From contig NZ_JAHDTI010000002.1 in assembly GCF_018531495.1 (NCBI RefSeq), positions 62,001-126,000 of the forward strand: a stretch of DNA of 64,000 nucleotides. Direction: 5' to 3'. Made by a program: the position numbers and the translations under genes. The notes under the pieces are model-generated. The model was not told where the DNA came from, made no database searches, and was given only the letters and a program-made list of their open reading frames with translations. The number at the start of each line of letters is the position of its first letter. The stretch's first letter is position 1. This stretch comes from Nonomuraea sediminis. Its GTDB lineage: Bacteria; Actinomycetota; Actinomycetes; Streptosporangiales; Streptosporangiaceae. Shown here piece by piece: positions 33,837 through 43,038 of this stretch.

Positions 33837-34694
33837 ATGCCGCGCATGGACCAGGAACCATTGATGAGTGAGCGCGGCCTGCCTGTCGCGATCGTCCGCG
33901 CGTGCCTGCGCGACGGCAGAGGCGGCAGCCCCACCGCGGTGATGGACGAGGCACCGCTGAGCGACGACGAGCGCCGTCGGGTGCCGGTGCTGATGGGAAC
34001 ATCGCACGCCGTCTTCGTCTCTGCTGACAACGCCCTGCGCTTCTTCACCGCCGAGGGCGAACTGCCCGCGTGCGGTCACGGGACCGTGGCCGCCCTGGCC
34101 TTCCTCGCCGAGCGCGCCGGGGGCGAGGAGTACCGGGCGACCCTCCACGCCTCGGGGCGCGCCTTCCCCGGCTGGTGCGTGTGGGAGAAGGAACAGGTCA
34201 ACGCCACCTTCGAAGCCGGGCCCGTCGACCTGCGCGAGCCGACCGCGATCGAGCGCGACCTCGTCCTGCCCGCGCTCGGTATCACCTCCGACACTCCCGA
34301 TGCCCGCGTCGCCGCGGTGGGGCGGGCGCGGATGCTGGTTCCCGTCGCCACGCGATCCGCGCTCGCCGCCCTCGACCCGGACCTCGAGCGACTGCGTGCC
34401 GCCTGTGACCGGCTCGGCTTCCTGGGCTGCTACGTCTACTCCGCGCCGACGCGCACCGGCCGGGTCGCGGCCCGCATGTTCGCCCCGTCGATCGGCGTCC
34501 CCGAGGACATCGCCAACGCCAACAGCACCGCCTGCCTGGCCGCTCACCTGGCCGGCCAGGGCATCACCCACCTCGACGTCGACATGGGCGACTCCCTCGG
34601 CAGCCCCGCCAGGATCACCGCCGGCGCCGAGCACAGTCCGCTGATCCACCTGAGCGGCACCGCGGAGATCACCCGCATCGCCCGCCTGCCGTAG
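33837..34694 (+). CDS. PhzF-family protein with altered catalytic position
   Basis: 285 residues with the two-lobed PhzF layout. In the first lobe, FFTAEGELPACGHGTVAALAF (about 69-89) is the conserved substrate-binding loop. In PhzF the strand before it reads NLSExxFV with a catalytic glutamate. Here the matching stretch is GTSHAVFV, so His57 replaces that glutamate. The protein may therefore perform a different isomerisation or none. The ATG at 33837 has GGAG 6 nt upstream. A longer frame begins at 33807 without a site. No phenazine genes are nearby. Confidence 0.85.
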   Translation: MPRMDQEPLMSERGLPVAIVRACLRDGRGGSPTAVMDEAPLSDDERRRVPVLMGTSHAVFVSADNALRFFTAEGELPACGHGTVAALAFLAERAGGEEYRATLHASGRAFPGWCVWEKEQVNATFEAGPVDLREPTAIERDLVLPALGITSDTPDARVAAVGRARMLVPVATRSALAALDPDLERLRAACDRLGFLGCYVYSAPTRTGRVAARMFAPSIGVPEDIANANSTACLAAHLAGQGITHLDVDMGDSLGSPARITAGAEHSPLIHLSGTAEITRIARLP

Positions 34695-34961
34695 CCGCCC
34701 CGGCCGGATATGTACGTCTCATACAGAAGATCCACGGTGACCTGCGTAATCCCTCCTCAGCTCATCTGCGAGAGACTGTGAAGGTACGGCCCGGTCCGCA
34801 GGCGGGGCCGACGGCTTTTGGTGGGTTTCCCACAACTGGAGCCAGGTAACGTGCGCTGACTGCTACATGGCACTGCCCGTTGTTAGACGGAAGGGTGAAG
34901 ACTGCCGGGGACTGCCGTGTCGCGGCGCGTACATCGTTGATCTACAGGAGGGCTCTGTCGC

Positions 34962-37900
34962 GTGTTCAGTCGTGTCGCCATCGTCAATCGTGGTGAGGCC
35001 GCGATGCGGCTCATCCACGCTGTCCGGGAGCTGGCCGCGGAGACCGGGACACCGATCGAAACCGTCGCCCTGTACACCGACGTCGACCGCACCGCCACGT
35101 TCGTGCGCGAAGCCGACCTCGCCTACGACCTGGGCCCCGCGTCCGCCCGGCCGTACCTCGATCTGAACGTGCTTGAGCGTGCCCTGGTGGAGACCGGGGC
35201 CGACGCCGCATGGGTCGGCTGGGGGTTCGTCGCGGAGGATCCGGCGTTCGCGGAGCTGTGCGAGAAAGTCGGGGTCACCTTCGTCGGACCGAGCGCGGAC
35301 GCCATGCGCAGGCTCGGCGACAAGATCGGCGCGAAGCTGATCGCCGAGGAGGTCGGCGTGCCGGTCGCGCCGTGGAGCCGGGGTGCGGTCGAGACCCTGG
35401 ACGCCGCGCTGGCGGCGGCGGCCGAGGTCGGCTACCCCCTGATGCTGAAGGCCACCGCGGGCGGCGGCGGGCGCGGCATCCGCGTGATCACGAACGCGGC
35501 CGAGCTCACCGACGCCTACGAGCGCACCAGCCAGGAGGCCGCGCGGGCGTTCGGCAGCGGCGTCGTGTTCCTGGAGCGCCTGGTCACCGGCGCCCGGCAC
35601 GTCGAGGTCCAGGTGATCGCCGACGGCGAGGGCACCGCGTGGGCGCTCGGCGTCCGCGACTGCTCGGTGCAGCGCCGCAACCAGAAGGTCATCGAGGAGT
35701 CGGCCTCGCCGGTGCTCAGCCCCATGCAGGCGGCCGAACTCAAGGCCTCGGCGGAACGGCTGGCCGTCGCGGTCGGCTACCGCGGCGCCGCGACCGTCGA
35801 GTTCCTCTACCACCCCGGCGACAAGCTGTTCGCCTTCCTCGAGGTCAACACCCGCCTGCAGGTCGAGCACCCGATCACCGAGTCCACCACCGGGTTCGAC
35901 CTGGTCAAGGCACAGCTGTGGGTGGCGTCCGGCGGCAGGCTGGAAGGCGAGCCGCCGGTGGAGCGCGGCCACGCCATCGAGGCCCGGCTGAACGCCGAAG
36001 ACCCCGACCGCGACTTCGCGCCCTCCCCCGGCCGCATCGCGCGGCTCGACCTGCCCGCCGGGCCGGGCATCCGCGTCGACACCGGCGTCAGCGAGGGCGA
36101 CACCATCCCCGCCGACTTCGACTCGATGATCGCGAAGATCATCGCCTACGGCCGCGACCGCGACGAGGCGCTCGGCAGGCTGCGCAGGGCGATGAAGCAG
36201 ACCACGGTGATCATCGAGGGCGGTGCGACGAACAAGAGCTTCGTGCTCGACCTGCTCGACCAGCCCGAGGTGATCGACGCCAGCGCCGACACCGGCTGGA
36301 TCGACCGCGTCCGCGGCGAGGGCAGGCTCGTCTCCCACCGGCACTCCGGCGTCGCGCTGGCGGCGGCCGCCATCGAGGCCTACGAGGAGGAGGAGCGCGC
36401 CGAGCGGCAGCGCCTGCTGTCGACGGCGTTCGGCGGACGCCCGCAGGTGCAGCACAAGAGCGGCCGGCCGCTCGAACTCAAGCTGCGTGGTGTCGGCTAC
36501 CGCGTGCGGGTCGCGCGGGTCGGCCCGCTCCGGTTCCGGATCGCCATCGAAGCGGGTGACGACGTCCGCACGGCCGACGTCGAGCTCGACCGCTTCGACG
36601 AGCACACCGGGCAGATCATCGTGAACGGCACGCGGTACCAGCTGCTCACCGCCACGCACGGGCCGATCCACCTGGTCGAGGTGGACGGCGTCACGCACCG
36701 GGTCAGCCGCGACGAGGGCGGCGTCGTCCGCTCGCCCGCGCCCGCGCTGGTCGTCGCCACGCCGCTGGAGGTCGGCGCCGAGGTCGAGGCGGGCGCGCCG
36801 ATCCTGGTGCTGGAGAGCATGAAGATGGAGACGGTGCTGCGGGCGCCGTTCAAGGCGCGGCTGAAGGAATGCGCCGTGTCCGTGGGCAGCCAGGTGGAGA
36901 CCGGCGCGCCGCTGCTGCGGCTGGAGCCGCTCACCGACGCCGAGGTCGAGGACACCTCGGCCGTAGGCTCCGTGGAGCTGGACCTGCCCGCCGTACCCGG
37001 GACCGCCCTGGCGCGGGAGCGCGTCAGGCGCGGGCAGGAGGACCTGCGCAGCCTGCTGCTCGGCTTCGACCTCGACCCGCGCGAAGAGCGCCGGGTGCAC
37101 CACGACTACCTCACCGCGCGCCGTACGGTCATCGAGGAGGGCCACCGGCCGCTGGCCGAGGAGCTCGAACTGCTCCAGGTGTTCGCCGACCTGGCCGAGC
37201 TGAGCCGCAACCGGCCGGCGGGCGAGGACGGCGGCGGCGACGAGCACGTGCACAGCGCCCGCGAGTACTTCCACACCTATCTGCAGAGCCTCGACGTCGA
37301 GCGGGCCGGGCTGCCGGAGGCCTTCCAGGTCAAGCTCGCCAAGGCGCTCGGGCACTACGGCGTCACCGAGCTGGAGCGCACCCCCGAGCTCGAGGCCGCG
37401 GTGTTCCGGATCTTCCTGGCCCAGCAGCGCGCGGCCGCCGACGCCGCGGCCGTCGCGACGTTGCTGCGCGCGTGGCTTCGGGAGCCGCCGCCGGACGAGA
37501 CGCTGCGCGAGCCCGCCGGTCTGGCGCTCGAACGGCTGCTGGCCGCGACGCAGGTCCGCTTCCCGGTGGTCTCCGACCTGGCGCGCGGCGTGGTGTACGC
37601 CTGGTTCGGCCAGCCGCTGCTGCGCCGCAACCGCGCCCGCGTCTACGCCAACGTCCGCAAGCACCTGCGTCAGCTGGACGCGAACCCTGGCACGCCGGAC
37701 CGCGCCGAGCGCGTCGCCGAGATGGTGCGCAGCACCGAGCCGCTGGTGCGGCTGCTCGGCCAGCGGCTCGTCCGCGACGACCTGGACAACGCGATCATGC
37801 TGGAGGTGCTCACCAGGCGGTACTACGGCAACAAGGCCATCACCGGCGTCCGCACCAGCCAGGTCGCGGGCTGCACGTTCGTGGTCGCCGAGCGCGTGGG

Positions 37901-40421
37901 CTCGAGCGTGATCTCCTCCGCGGTGAGCTTCGAGACGCTGGGCAGCGCGCTGCGCGGGCTCGCGGAGCTGGCCGTCGGCGAGGAGGCCGTCGACGCCGAC
38001 ATCTACCTCGCCTGGGAGGGGCAGCCGGAGGACTTCGACGCGATGGCGGCCGCGCTGCACGAGGTCGTCAGCGCGCACCCGCTGCCGAGCCAGGTCCGCA
38101 GGCTCACCGCCACCGTCGCCGGGCGCGGCGGCGAGGTGATGCACCACCACTTCACCTTCCGCCCGTCCGACACCGGGATGACCGAGGATCGGCTGATCCG
38201 CGGCCTGCACCCCTACATCGCGCAGCGCATGCAGATGGAGCGGCTGAGCAAGTTCGACCTCACCCGGCTGCCGTCGTCGGATGAGGAGGTCTACCTCTTC
38301 CAGTGCGTGGCGAAGGAGAACCCGTCCGACGAGCGGCTCGTCGCGTTCGCGCAGGTGCGCGACCTGACCGAGCTGCGCGAGCACGACGGCAGGCTGGTCT
38401 CGCTGCCGACGGCGGAGGGCGCCGTCGCCGCCTGCGTCGACGCGATCCGAACCGCGCGGTCGCGGCGCCCGTCCAACAGGCGCCTCAACACCAACCGGAT
38501 CGTGGTCTACGTCTGGCCGCCCAGCAACATCACCCGCGAGGAGCTGGAGCTGATCGTCCGGCGCGTGCTGCCGACGACCACGGGCGCCGGGCTGGAGGAG
38601 ACCCTGTTCATCGCGCGGCAGCGCGACCCGGAGACGGGCGCGCTGTCCAAGATCGCCGTCCGCATCGCCCTCGACGCCACCGGTCGCGCCGAGGTGACCA
38701 TCGGCGAGCCGTCGGACGAGCCGATCGAGCCTCTGGACGGCTACCGGCAGAAGGTGCTGCGCGCGAGCAGCCGCAACACGGTCTACCCGTACGAGCTGAC
38801 CGGCATGCTCGGCGACTTCGTCGAGCACGACCTCGACGACGAGCACGCGCTGGTGCCGGTCGACCGGCCCAAGGGGCGCAACACCGCGGCGATCGTCGCG
38901 GGCGTGGTCACCACGCAGACCCCGCGCCACCCGCAGGGTGTCACCAGGGTCGTGCTGCTCGGCGACCCGACGAAGTCGCTCGGCGCCCTGTCGGAGCCGG
39001 AGTGCCGCCGCGTCATCGCCGCGCTGGACCTGGCCGAGCGGATGCGGGTGCCGCTGGAGTGGTACGCGCTGTCGGCCGGCGCCCGGATCTCCATGACGTC
39101 GGGCACGGAGAACATGGACTGGGTGGCCGCGGCGCTCAAGCGGATCGTCGAGTTCACCCAGGACGGCGGCGAGATCAACATCGTGGTCGCGGGCATCAAC
39201 GTCGGCGCGCAGCCGTACTGGAACGCCGAGGCGACGATGCTCATGCACACCAAGGGCATCCTGGTGATGACGCCGGACTCGGCGATGGTGCTCACCGGCA
39301 AGCAGGCGCTCGACTTCTCCGGCGGCGTCTCCGCCGAGGACAACTTCGGCATCGGCGGCTACGACCGGGTGATGGGCCCCAACGGGCAGGCGCAGTACTG
39401 GGCGCCGAACCTGGCCGCCGCCAGGGACGTGCTGATGTCGCACTACGACCACACCTATGTGGCGCCCGGCGAGCAGGCGCCGCGGCGGGCGACGACGACC
39501 GACCCCGTCGACCGCGACATCTCCGACTTCCCGCATGTCGTGGCGGGCAGCGACTTCGCGCGCGTCGGCGAGATCTTCTCCGCCGAGCTCAACCCGGACC
39601 GCAAGAAGCCGTTCGACATCAGGACCGTGATGCGGGCGCTCTCCGACCAGGACCACCCGGTGCTGGAGCGCTGGGCGGGCATGGCCGACGCGGAGACCGC
39701 GGTGGTGCAGGACGTGCACCTCGGCGGCATCCCGGTGTGCCTGCTCGGCATCGAGTCACGGTCGGTGCCGCGGCGCGGCTTCCCGCCCACCGACGGCCCC
39801 GACACCTACACCGCGGGCACGTTGTTCCCCCGGTCGTCGAAGAAGGCCGCGCGGGCGATCAACGCGGCCAGCGGCAACCGGCCGCTGGTGGTGCTGGCGA
39901 ATCTGTCAGGCTTCGACGGCTCGCCCGAGTCGATGCGGAAGCTGCAGCTGGAGTACGGCGCCGAGATCGGCCGCGCGATCGTGAACTTCCGCGGGCCCAT
40001 CGTGTTCTGCGTCATCTCCCGCTACCACGGCGGCGCGTTCGTGGTGTTCTCCAAGGCGCTCAACCCCAACATGACCGTGCTGGCGCTGGAGGGCTCGTTC
40101 GCCTCGGTGCTCGGCGGCGCGCCCGCCGCCGCGGCGGTGTTCTCCGGCGACGTCAACGCCCGTACCGCGGCCGACCCGCGCGTGCGGGACCTGGAGGCCC
40201 GTGTGGCGGCCGCCTCCGGTGCCGACCGGGCCGCGTTGACCGCGGAGCTGGACGAGCTGCGCTCGTCGGTCCGCGCGGAGAAACTCGGTGAGGTGGCCGC
40301 GGAGTTCGACCGGGTGCACAACATCCAGCGCGCGGTCGAGGTCGGCTCCGTCGACGCCGTCATCCGCGCCGCCGAGCTCCGGCCGCGCATCATCGAGGCC
40401 ATCGAGTCACGCCTGCGCTGA
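34962..40421 (+). CDS. single-chain multidomain acyl-CoA carboxylase (BC-BCCP-central-CT)
   Basis: 1819 residues. Biotin carboxylase domain (about 1-450): opening VNRGEAAMRLIHAVRELA, ATP-grasp loop GGGGRGIRVI and EVNTRLQVEHPITE. The biotin carrier domain has ESMKM with the biotin-accepting Lys621. A central region (about 670-1260) includes HPYIAQRMQMERLSKFDL and resembles the central part of eukaryotic acetyl-CoA carboxylase. The carboxyltransferase (about 1270-1790) has ALDFSGGVSAEDNFGIGG in the first lobe and AGTLFPRSSKKAARAIN and SRYHGGAFVVFSKALNPN in the second. It should carboxylate acetyl- or propionyl-CoA to feed fatty-acid or polyketide synthesis. The GTG at 34962 has AGGAGGG. It is transcribed alone. 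Confidence 0.92.
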   Translation: MFSRVAIVNRGEAAMRLIHAVRELAAETGTPIETVALYTDVDRTATFVREADLAYDLGPASARPYLDLNVLERALVETGADAAWVGWGFVAEDPAFAELCEKVGVTFVGPSADAMRRLGDKIGAKLIAEEVGVPVAPWSRGAVETLDAALAAAAEVGYPLMLKATAGGGGRGIRVITNAAELTDAYERTSQEAARAFGSGVVFLERLVTGARHVEVQVIADGEGTAWALGVRDCSVQRRNQKVIEESASPVLSPMQAAELKASAERLAVAVGYRGAATVEFLYHPGDKLFAFLEVNTRLQVEHPITESTTGFDLVKAQLWVASGGRLEGEPPVERGHAIEARLNAEDPDRDFAPSPGRIARLDLPAGPGIRVDTGVSEGDTIPADFDSMIAKIIAYGRDRDEALGRLRRAMKQTTVIIEGGATNKSFVLDLLDQPEVIDASADTGWIDRVRGEGRLVSHRHSGVALAAAAIEAYEEEERAERQRLLSTAFGGRPQVQHKSGRPLELKLRGVGYRVRVARVGPLRFRIAIEAGDDVRTADVELDRFDEHTGQIIVNGTRYQLLTATHGPIHLVEVDGVTHRVSRDEGGVVRSPAPALVVATPLEVGAEVEAGAPILVLESMKMETVLRAPFKARLKECAVSVGSQVETGAPLLRLEPLTDAEVEDTSAVGSVELDLPAVPGTALARERVRRGQEDLRSLLLGFDLDPREERRVHHDYLTARRTVIEEGHRPLAEELELLQVFADLAELSRNRPAGEDGGGDEHVHSAREYFHTYLQSLDVERAGLPEAFQVKLAKALGHYGVTELERTPELEAAVFRIFLAQQRAAADAAAVATLLRAWLREPPPDETLREPAGLALERLLAATQVRFPVVSDLARGVVYAWFGQPLLRRNRARVYANVRKHLRQLDANPGTPDRAERVAEMVRSTEPLVRLLGQRLVRDDLDNAIMLEVLTRRYYGNKAITGVRTSQVAGCTFVVAERVGSSVISSAVSFETLGSALRGLAELAVGEEAVDADIYLAWEGQPEDFDAMAAALHEVVSAHPLPSQVRRLTATVAGRGGEVMHHHFTFRPSDTGMTEDRLIRGLHPYIAQRMQMERLSKFDLTRLPSSDEEVYLFQCVAKENPSDERLVAFAQVRDLTELREHDGRLVSLPTAEGAVAACVDAIRTARSRRPSNRRLNTNRIVVYVWPPSNITREELELIVRRVLPTTTGAGLEETLFIARQRDPETGALSKIAVRIALDATGRAEVTIGEPSDEPIEPLDGYRQKVLRASSRNTVYPYELTGMLGDFVEHDLDDEHALVPVDRPKGRNTAAIVAGVVTTQTPRHPQGVTRVVLLGDPTKSLGALSEPECRRVIAALDLAERMRVPLEWYALSAGARISMTSGTENMDWVAAALKRIVEFTQDGGEINIVVAGINVGAQPYWNAEATMLMHTKGILVMTPDSAMVLTGKQALDFSGGVSAEDNFGIGGYDRVMGPNGQAQYWAPNLAAARDVLMSHYDHTYVAPGEQAPRRATTTDPVDRDISDFPHVVAGSDFARVGEIFSAELNPDRKKPFDIRTVMRALSDQDHPVLERWAGMADAETAVVQDVHLGGIPVCLLGIESRSVPRRGFPPTDGPDTYTAGTLFPRSSKKAARAINAASGNRPLVVLANLSGFDGSPESMRKLQLEYGAEIGRAIVNFRGPIVFCVISRYHGGAFVVFSKALNPNMTVLALEGSFASVLGGAPAAAAVFSGDVNARTAADPRVRDLEARVAAASGADRAALTAELDELRSSVRAEKLGEVAAEFDRVHNIQRAVEVGSVDAVIRAAELRPRIIEAIESRLR

Positions 40422-40465
40422 CCGCGCGAAGGCCGGCCGTACGTCGTGCGGCCGGCCGGCGTGGA

Positions 40466-40873
40466 TCACTTGCGCGCCGCCAGGACGATGAGTACCCCGG
40501 AGATGACCCCGGCGAAGAACGGGGACGGCACGAGAAGCACGCCGCCCAGCGCGCACCACGCCGCGACGGCCCAGCCGATCCAGGCGGGCACGGCCACCCC
40601 GCGTCCTGCCAGGTGCCAAATCAGGAAACCCAGGAGAATCAGGGGTACGGCGAAGCCTCCGGGACCGGCCCAGAAAGTGACCTTGTTCTGCAGGGACGCC
40701 ACCGTCTGAACGGCGCCCCCGCCCGCGTCGAGCGGGACGGCCGCCCACATCCCTCGTTCCACCCAGCCGATGACGTCCTTCCAGGCGAGGAACGCCAGTA
40801 AGGCCAGGTGTCCTGATCCCAGCACGATCATGATCCCGCTCGCCCAGCGGAGCTGGAGCTTCCTGGAGTTCAT
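40466..40873 (-). CDS. small four-span membrane protein (DUF6463-like)
   Basis: 135 residues with about four membrane segments (near 10-30, 60-88, 96-113 and 116-132). GHLALLAFLAWKDVIGWVERGMW, followed by a Gly-rich stretch and WAGPGGFAVPLILLG, is typical of a membrane family usually found beside DUF2867 proteins. I take it to be DUF6463 with moderate certainty. The ATG at 40873 overlaps the DUF2867 stop by 4 bp (ATGA). Function unknown. Confidence 0.75.
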   Translation of the reverse strand: MNSRKLQLRWASGIMIVLGSGHLALLAFLAWKDVIGWVERGMWAAVPLDAGGGAVQTVASLQNKVTFWAGPGGFAVPLILLGFLIWHLAGRGVAVPAWIGWAVAAWCALGGVLLVPSPFFAGVISGVLIVLAARK

Positions 40874-41469
40874 CGGGTGGTCCCTTCTGCGGCGCGGTCG
40901 CGCCAGGCTTGTTCCCAGAGCCGGGTCAGGGCCGGGTAGACGATGAGGTAGCGGAAGGGCGCGATGGCGGCCATGTAGAGCCGCCCGAACCGTCCGTTGG
41001 GCTTGACGAGTACGGTCATCCGCAGTTCGTATTCGCCTTCGGCGCCTTGCACCCAGCCGAGGTGCATCACGGTGTGCACGGTCTCGTTCGCCAGCTCGCG
41101 AGCGGCCTCGCGGTCGAGCTCGTAGACCGCTTTGAGGGGCATGCTGTCGTCGTCCGCGCCGCGGGGAGCGTCGCGGAGGTCGCCGGGCAGGCGGTCGCGG
41201 AGCGAGGCGACCCGCCGGCCGACGCCCGCTGATGGCTTGTCCCAGCCGAGGAGTCCGCCGAGCTTCCATCGAAGGTCGAACAGGAACCTCACCGGCCGGG
41301 GCTGCTTCTCTATTCCGCCGGCGACTCGCAGAGCCGCGAGCATCGCGGGGAAGTCGTCGGGGCCGGCTCCTGGAGTGCGGTAGGACCACACGTCCTCGAC
41401 CGTGAAATCCCGCGTGAGTTCGTGGATGCGCCACGGGCGGGAGGTGTGCGCGGTCTTCGGCAGCTTCAC
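40870..41469 (-). CDS. DUF2867-family protein
   Basis: 199 residues. The opening HTSRPWRIHELTRDFTVEDVW and later KAVYELDREAARELANETVH with GWVQGAEGEYELRMTVLVKP fit the DUF2867 family, a START-like or SRPBCC-like fold of unknown role. The GTG start at 41469 has AGGAGG upstream. It is the first gene of a two-gene operon, with a short palindrome over its promoter. These pairs usually have a TetR regulator beside them, which is missing here. Confidence 0.85.
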   Translation of the reverse strand: MKLPKTAHTSRPWRIHELTRDFTVEDVWSYRTPGAGPDDFPAMLAALRVAGGIEKQPRPVRFLFDLRWKLGGLLGWDKPSAGVGRRVASLRDRLPGDLRDAPRGADDDSMPLKAVYELDREAARELANETVHTVMHLGWVQGAEGEYELRMTVLVKPNGRFGRLYMAAIAPFRYLIVYPALTRLWEQAWRDRAAEGTTR

Positions 41470-41481
41470 GACAGCCTCCTT

Positions 41482-41499
41482 CTATGTTGACCGACATAG
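41482..41499. promoter_or_regulatory. candidate operator of the DUF2867 operon
   Basis: CTATGT (41482-41487), a 6-bp spacer (TGACCG) and ACATAG (41494-41499) form an inverted repeat 13-30 bp before the GTG start. TATGTTG/CAACAT half-sites recur at 41511-41516. A TetR- or MarR-type protein is the likely binder. No such gene adjoins. Confidence 0.45.
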
Positions 41500-41585
41500 G
41501 CTATATCCATCAACATCGGCCCTTCCATCCGGCATACGCGTAAATGGTTGGACAGCGCACACCCGCCGAGCCCATCGTTGGCGGC

Positions 41586-42335
41586 ATGCCACAGGAGATC
41601 TGGGACCTCGAGGCCGCCCAGCGCTATGACACGCCGGGCACCGGCATGTTCGCGCCCGAGGTTCTGGGGCCGACCGTGGACCGGCTGGCCGAACTCGCGG
41701 GCGACGGGCAGGCGCTGGAGTTCGCCATCGGGACCGGACGCGTGGCCGTGCCGCTCGCCGAGCGAGGGGTGCGCGTCACCGGCATCGAACTGTCACCCTC
41801 GATGATCGACCGGCTGCGGACGAAGGCGGACGAGGCCACGATCCCGGTGATCGTCGGCGACATGGCCACCGCCGTCGTCCCGGGGCAGTACGCGCTGGTC
41901 TACCTCGTCTACAACACGATCTCCAACCTGCTCACGCAGGCCGAGCAGGTCGAGTGCTTCCGCAACGCGGCTCGCCACCTCGTCCCCGGCGGCCGGTTCG
42001 TGATCGAGCTCTGGGTGCCCGAACTGCGCAAGCTCCCACCGGGCCAGGAGGCCACGGTCTGGCAATGCGAGCCCGGCTACATCGGCCTGGACACCTACGA
42101 CGTGCTGCGCCAGCACGTCGTGTCACACCATTTCAGGTTCGACGAGAGCAACCAGGCCCAGCTGTTCCGCAGCCCGCACCGCTACATCTGGCCTGCCGAG
42201 CTCGACCTCATGGCCCAGCTGGCCGGGTTCGAGCTGGAGGCCAGGCACGCGGACTGGTCAGGAACCGAGTTCACCGCCGAGTCCCGCTCCCACGTGTCCG
42301 TCTACCGCGTTCCCCCCGCCGGTCGCATCATGTAG
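41586..42335 (+). CDS. class I SAM-dependent methyltransferase
   Basis: 249 residues. Motif I is ALEFAIGTGRVAVPLAERG (about 40-58), motif II VTGIELSPSMIDRL, and the acidic motif VIVGDMATAV. These define a Rossmann-type methyltransferase of the Methyltransf_25 kind. MFAPEVLGPTVDRLAEL at the start is typical of a common actinobacterial subgroup. The substrate is unknown. ATG 41586 (MPQEIWDLEAAQRYD) matches the usual start of the subgroup. An ATG at 41544 would add 14 residues. It is convergent with, and overlaps by 34 bp, the acetyltransferase gene. Confidence 0.87.
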   Translation: MPQEIWDLEAAQRYDTPGTGMFAPEVLGPTVDRLAELAGDGQALEFAIGTGRVAVPLAERGVRVTGIELSPSMIDRLRTKADEATIPVIVGDMATAVVPGQYALVYLVYNTISNLLTQAEQVECFRNAARHLVPGGRFVIELWVPELRKLPPGQEATVWQCEPGYIGLDTYDVLRQHVVSHHFRFDESNQAQLFRSPHRYIWPAELDLMAQLAGFELEARHADWSGTEFTAESRSHVSVYRVPPAGRIM

Positions 42336-42751
42336 ACGTCGATCGGGTCCTCGGCTTCCACCACGAACCCGTGGCGCTCGTAGAGCCGGCGCGCGGCACT
42401 ACCCTGCAAGACGTTCAAGCCCACGGCCACGCCCTGCGCATCGGCCCCCTCCAGCACCGTGCGCAGAACCGCGGACCCCAGCCCCTGCCCCTGCCGGTCC
42501 GGAGCAAGGTAGAAGTGCTCCAGCCACTGCCGACCTTCAACGGGCCGAACCGTGACACATCCCACGAGCTCGCGGTCGATCTCGATGATCGACGTATGCT
42601 CCGCGGAGAACGAATCCCGCAGCCGCTGCCGCACCCGATGCTCGTCATAGCGCCCAAGTCGCTCCAGATCCGCCCGCAGCACCGCGGCCCGCAACTCCGC
42701 GATCACCTCAACATCCGCCACCACCGCAGCCCGCAACCCCCAGCCATCCAC
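42302..42751 (-). CDS. GNAT-family N-acetyltransferase
   Basis: 149 residues. The GNAT core is clear: LVGCVTVRPVEGRQWLEHFY for the central strands, LAPDRQGQGLGSAVLRTVLE for the acetyl-CoA pyrophosphate loop (Q/R-x-x-G-x-G/A as RQGQGLG), and VLQGSAARRLYERHGFVV for the last helix and strand. It acetylates an amine on an unknown substrate. The start is uncertain. GTG 42751 gives a compact domain, and GTG 42772 is possible. Neither has a strong ribosome site. Confidence 0.82.
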   Translation of the reverse strand: MDGWGLRAAVVADVEVIAELRAAVLRADLERLGRYDEHRVRQRLRDSFSAEHTSIIEIDRELVGCVTVRPVEGRQWLEHFYLAPDRQGQGLGSAVLRTVLEGADAQGVAVGLNVLQGSAARRLYERHGFVVEAEDPIDVYMMRPAGGTR

Positions 42752-43038
42752 GCCCGAAGTATCCCAGCCCACCCTTTTTCGAAAACACCGGGTTGACCTT
42801 ACGGACTCGCCTGACAGTTTCCTGTGAATCGCCGCTGTCAGACGTGACGAATGACCCAGAGTGACCACACACAAGCCCTCGAGCGGGGCGGCATCATGCA
42901 CGTAGACGGCACTTCCGACATCCGGGCGCAGCCTCGAGGCGGTTAAGCGATTACTTACCGTACAACTTGACCGAACACGCGTTCGCATGACTTGATCAAC
43001 TCGTCCTGCTTCAAGCTGCGAACCACAGGAGATGACGT

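Noticed and set aside
34863..39719. A 1618-codon open frame on the minus strand opposite the carboxylase gene
   Set aside because: It is a product of extreme third-position GC in the real gene. The translation is an Arg/Val/Gly/His/Gln-rich string without any domain, while the plus strand has full carboxylase motifs.
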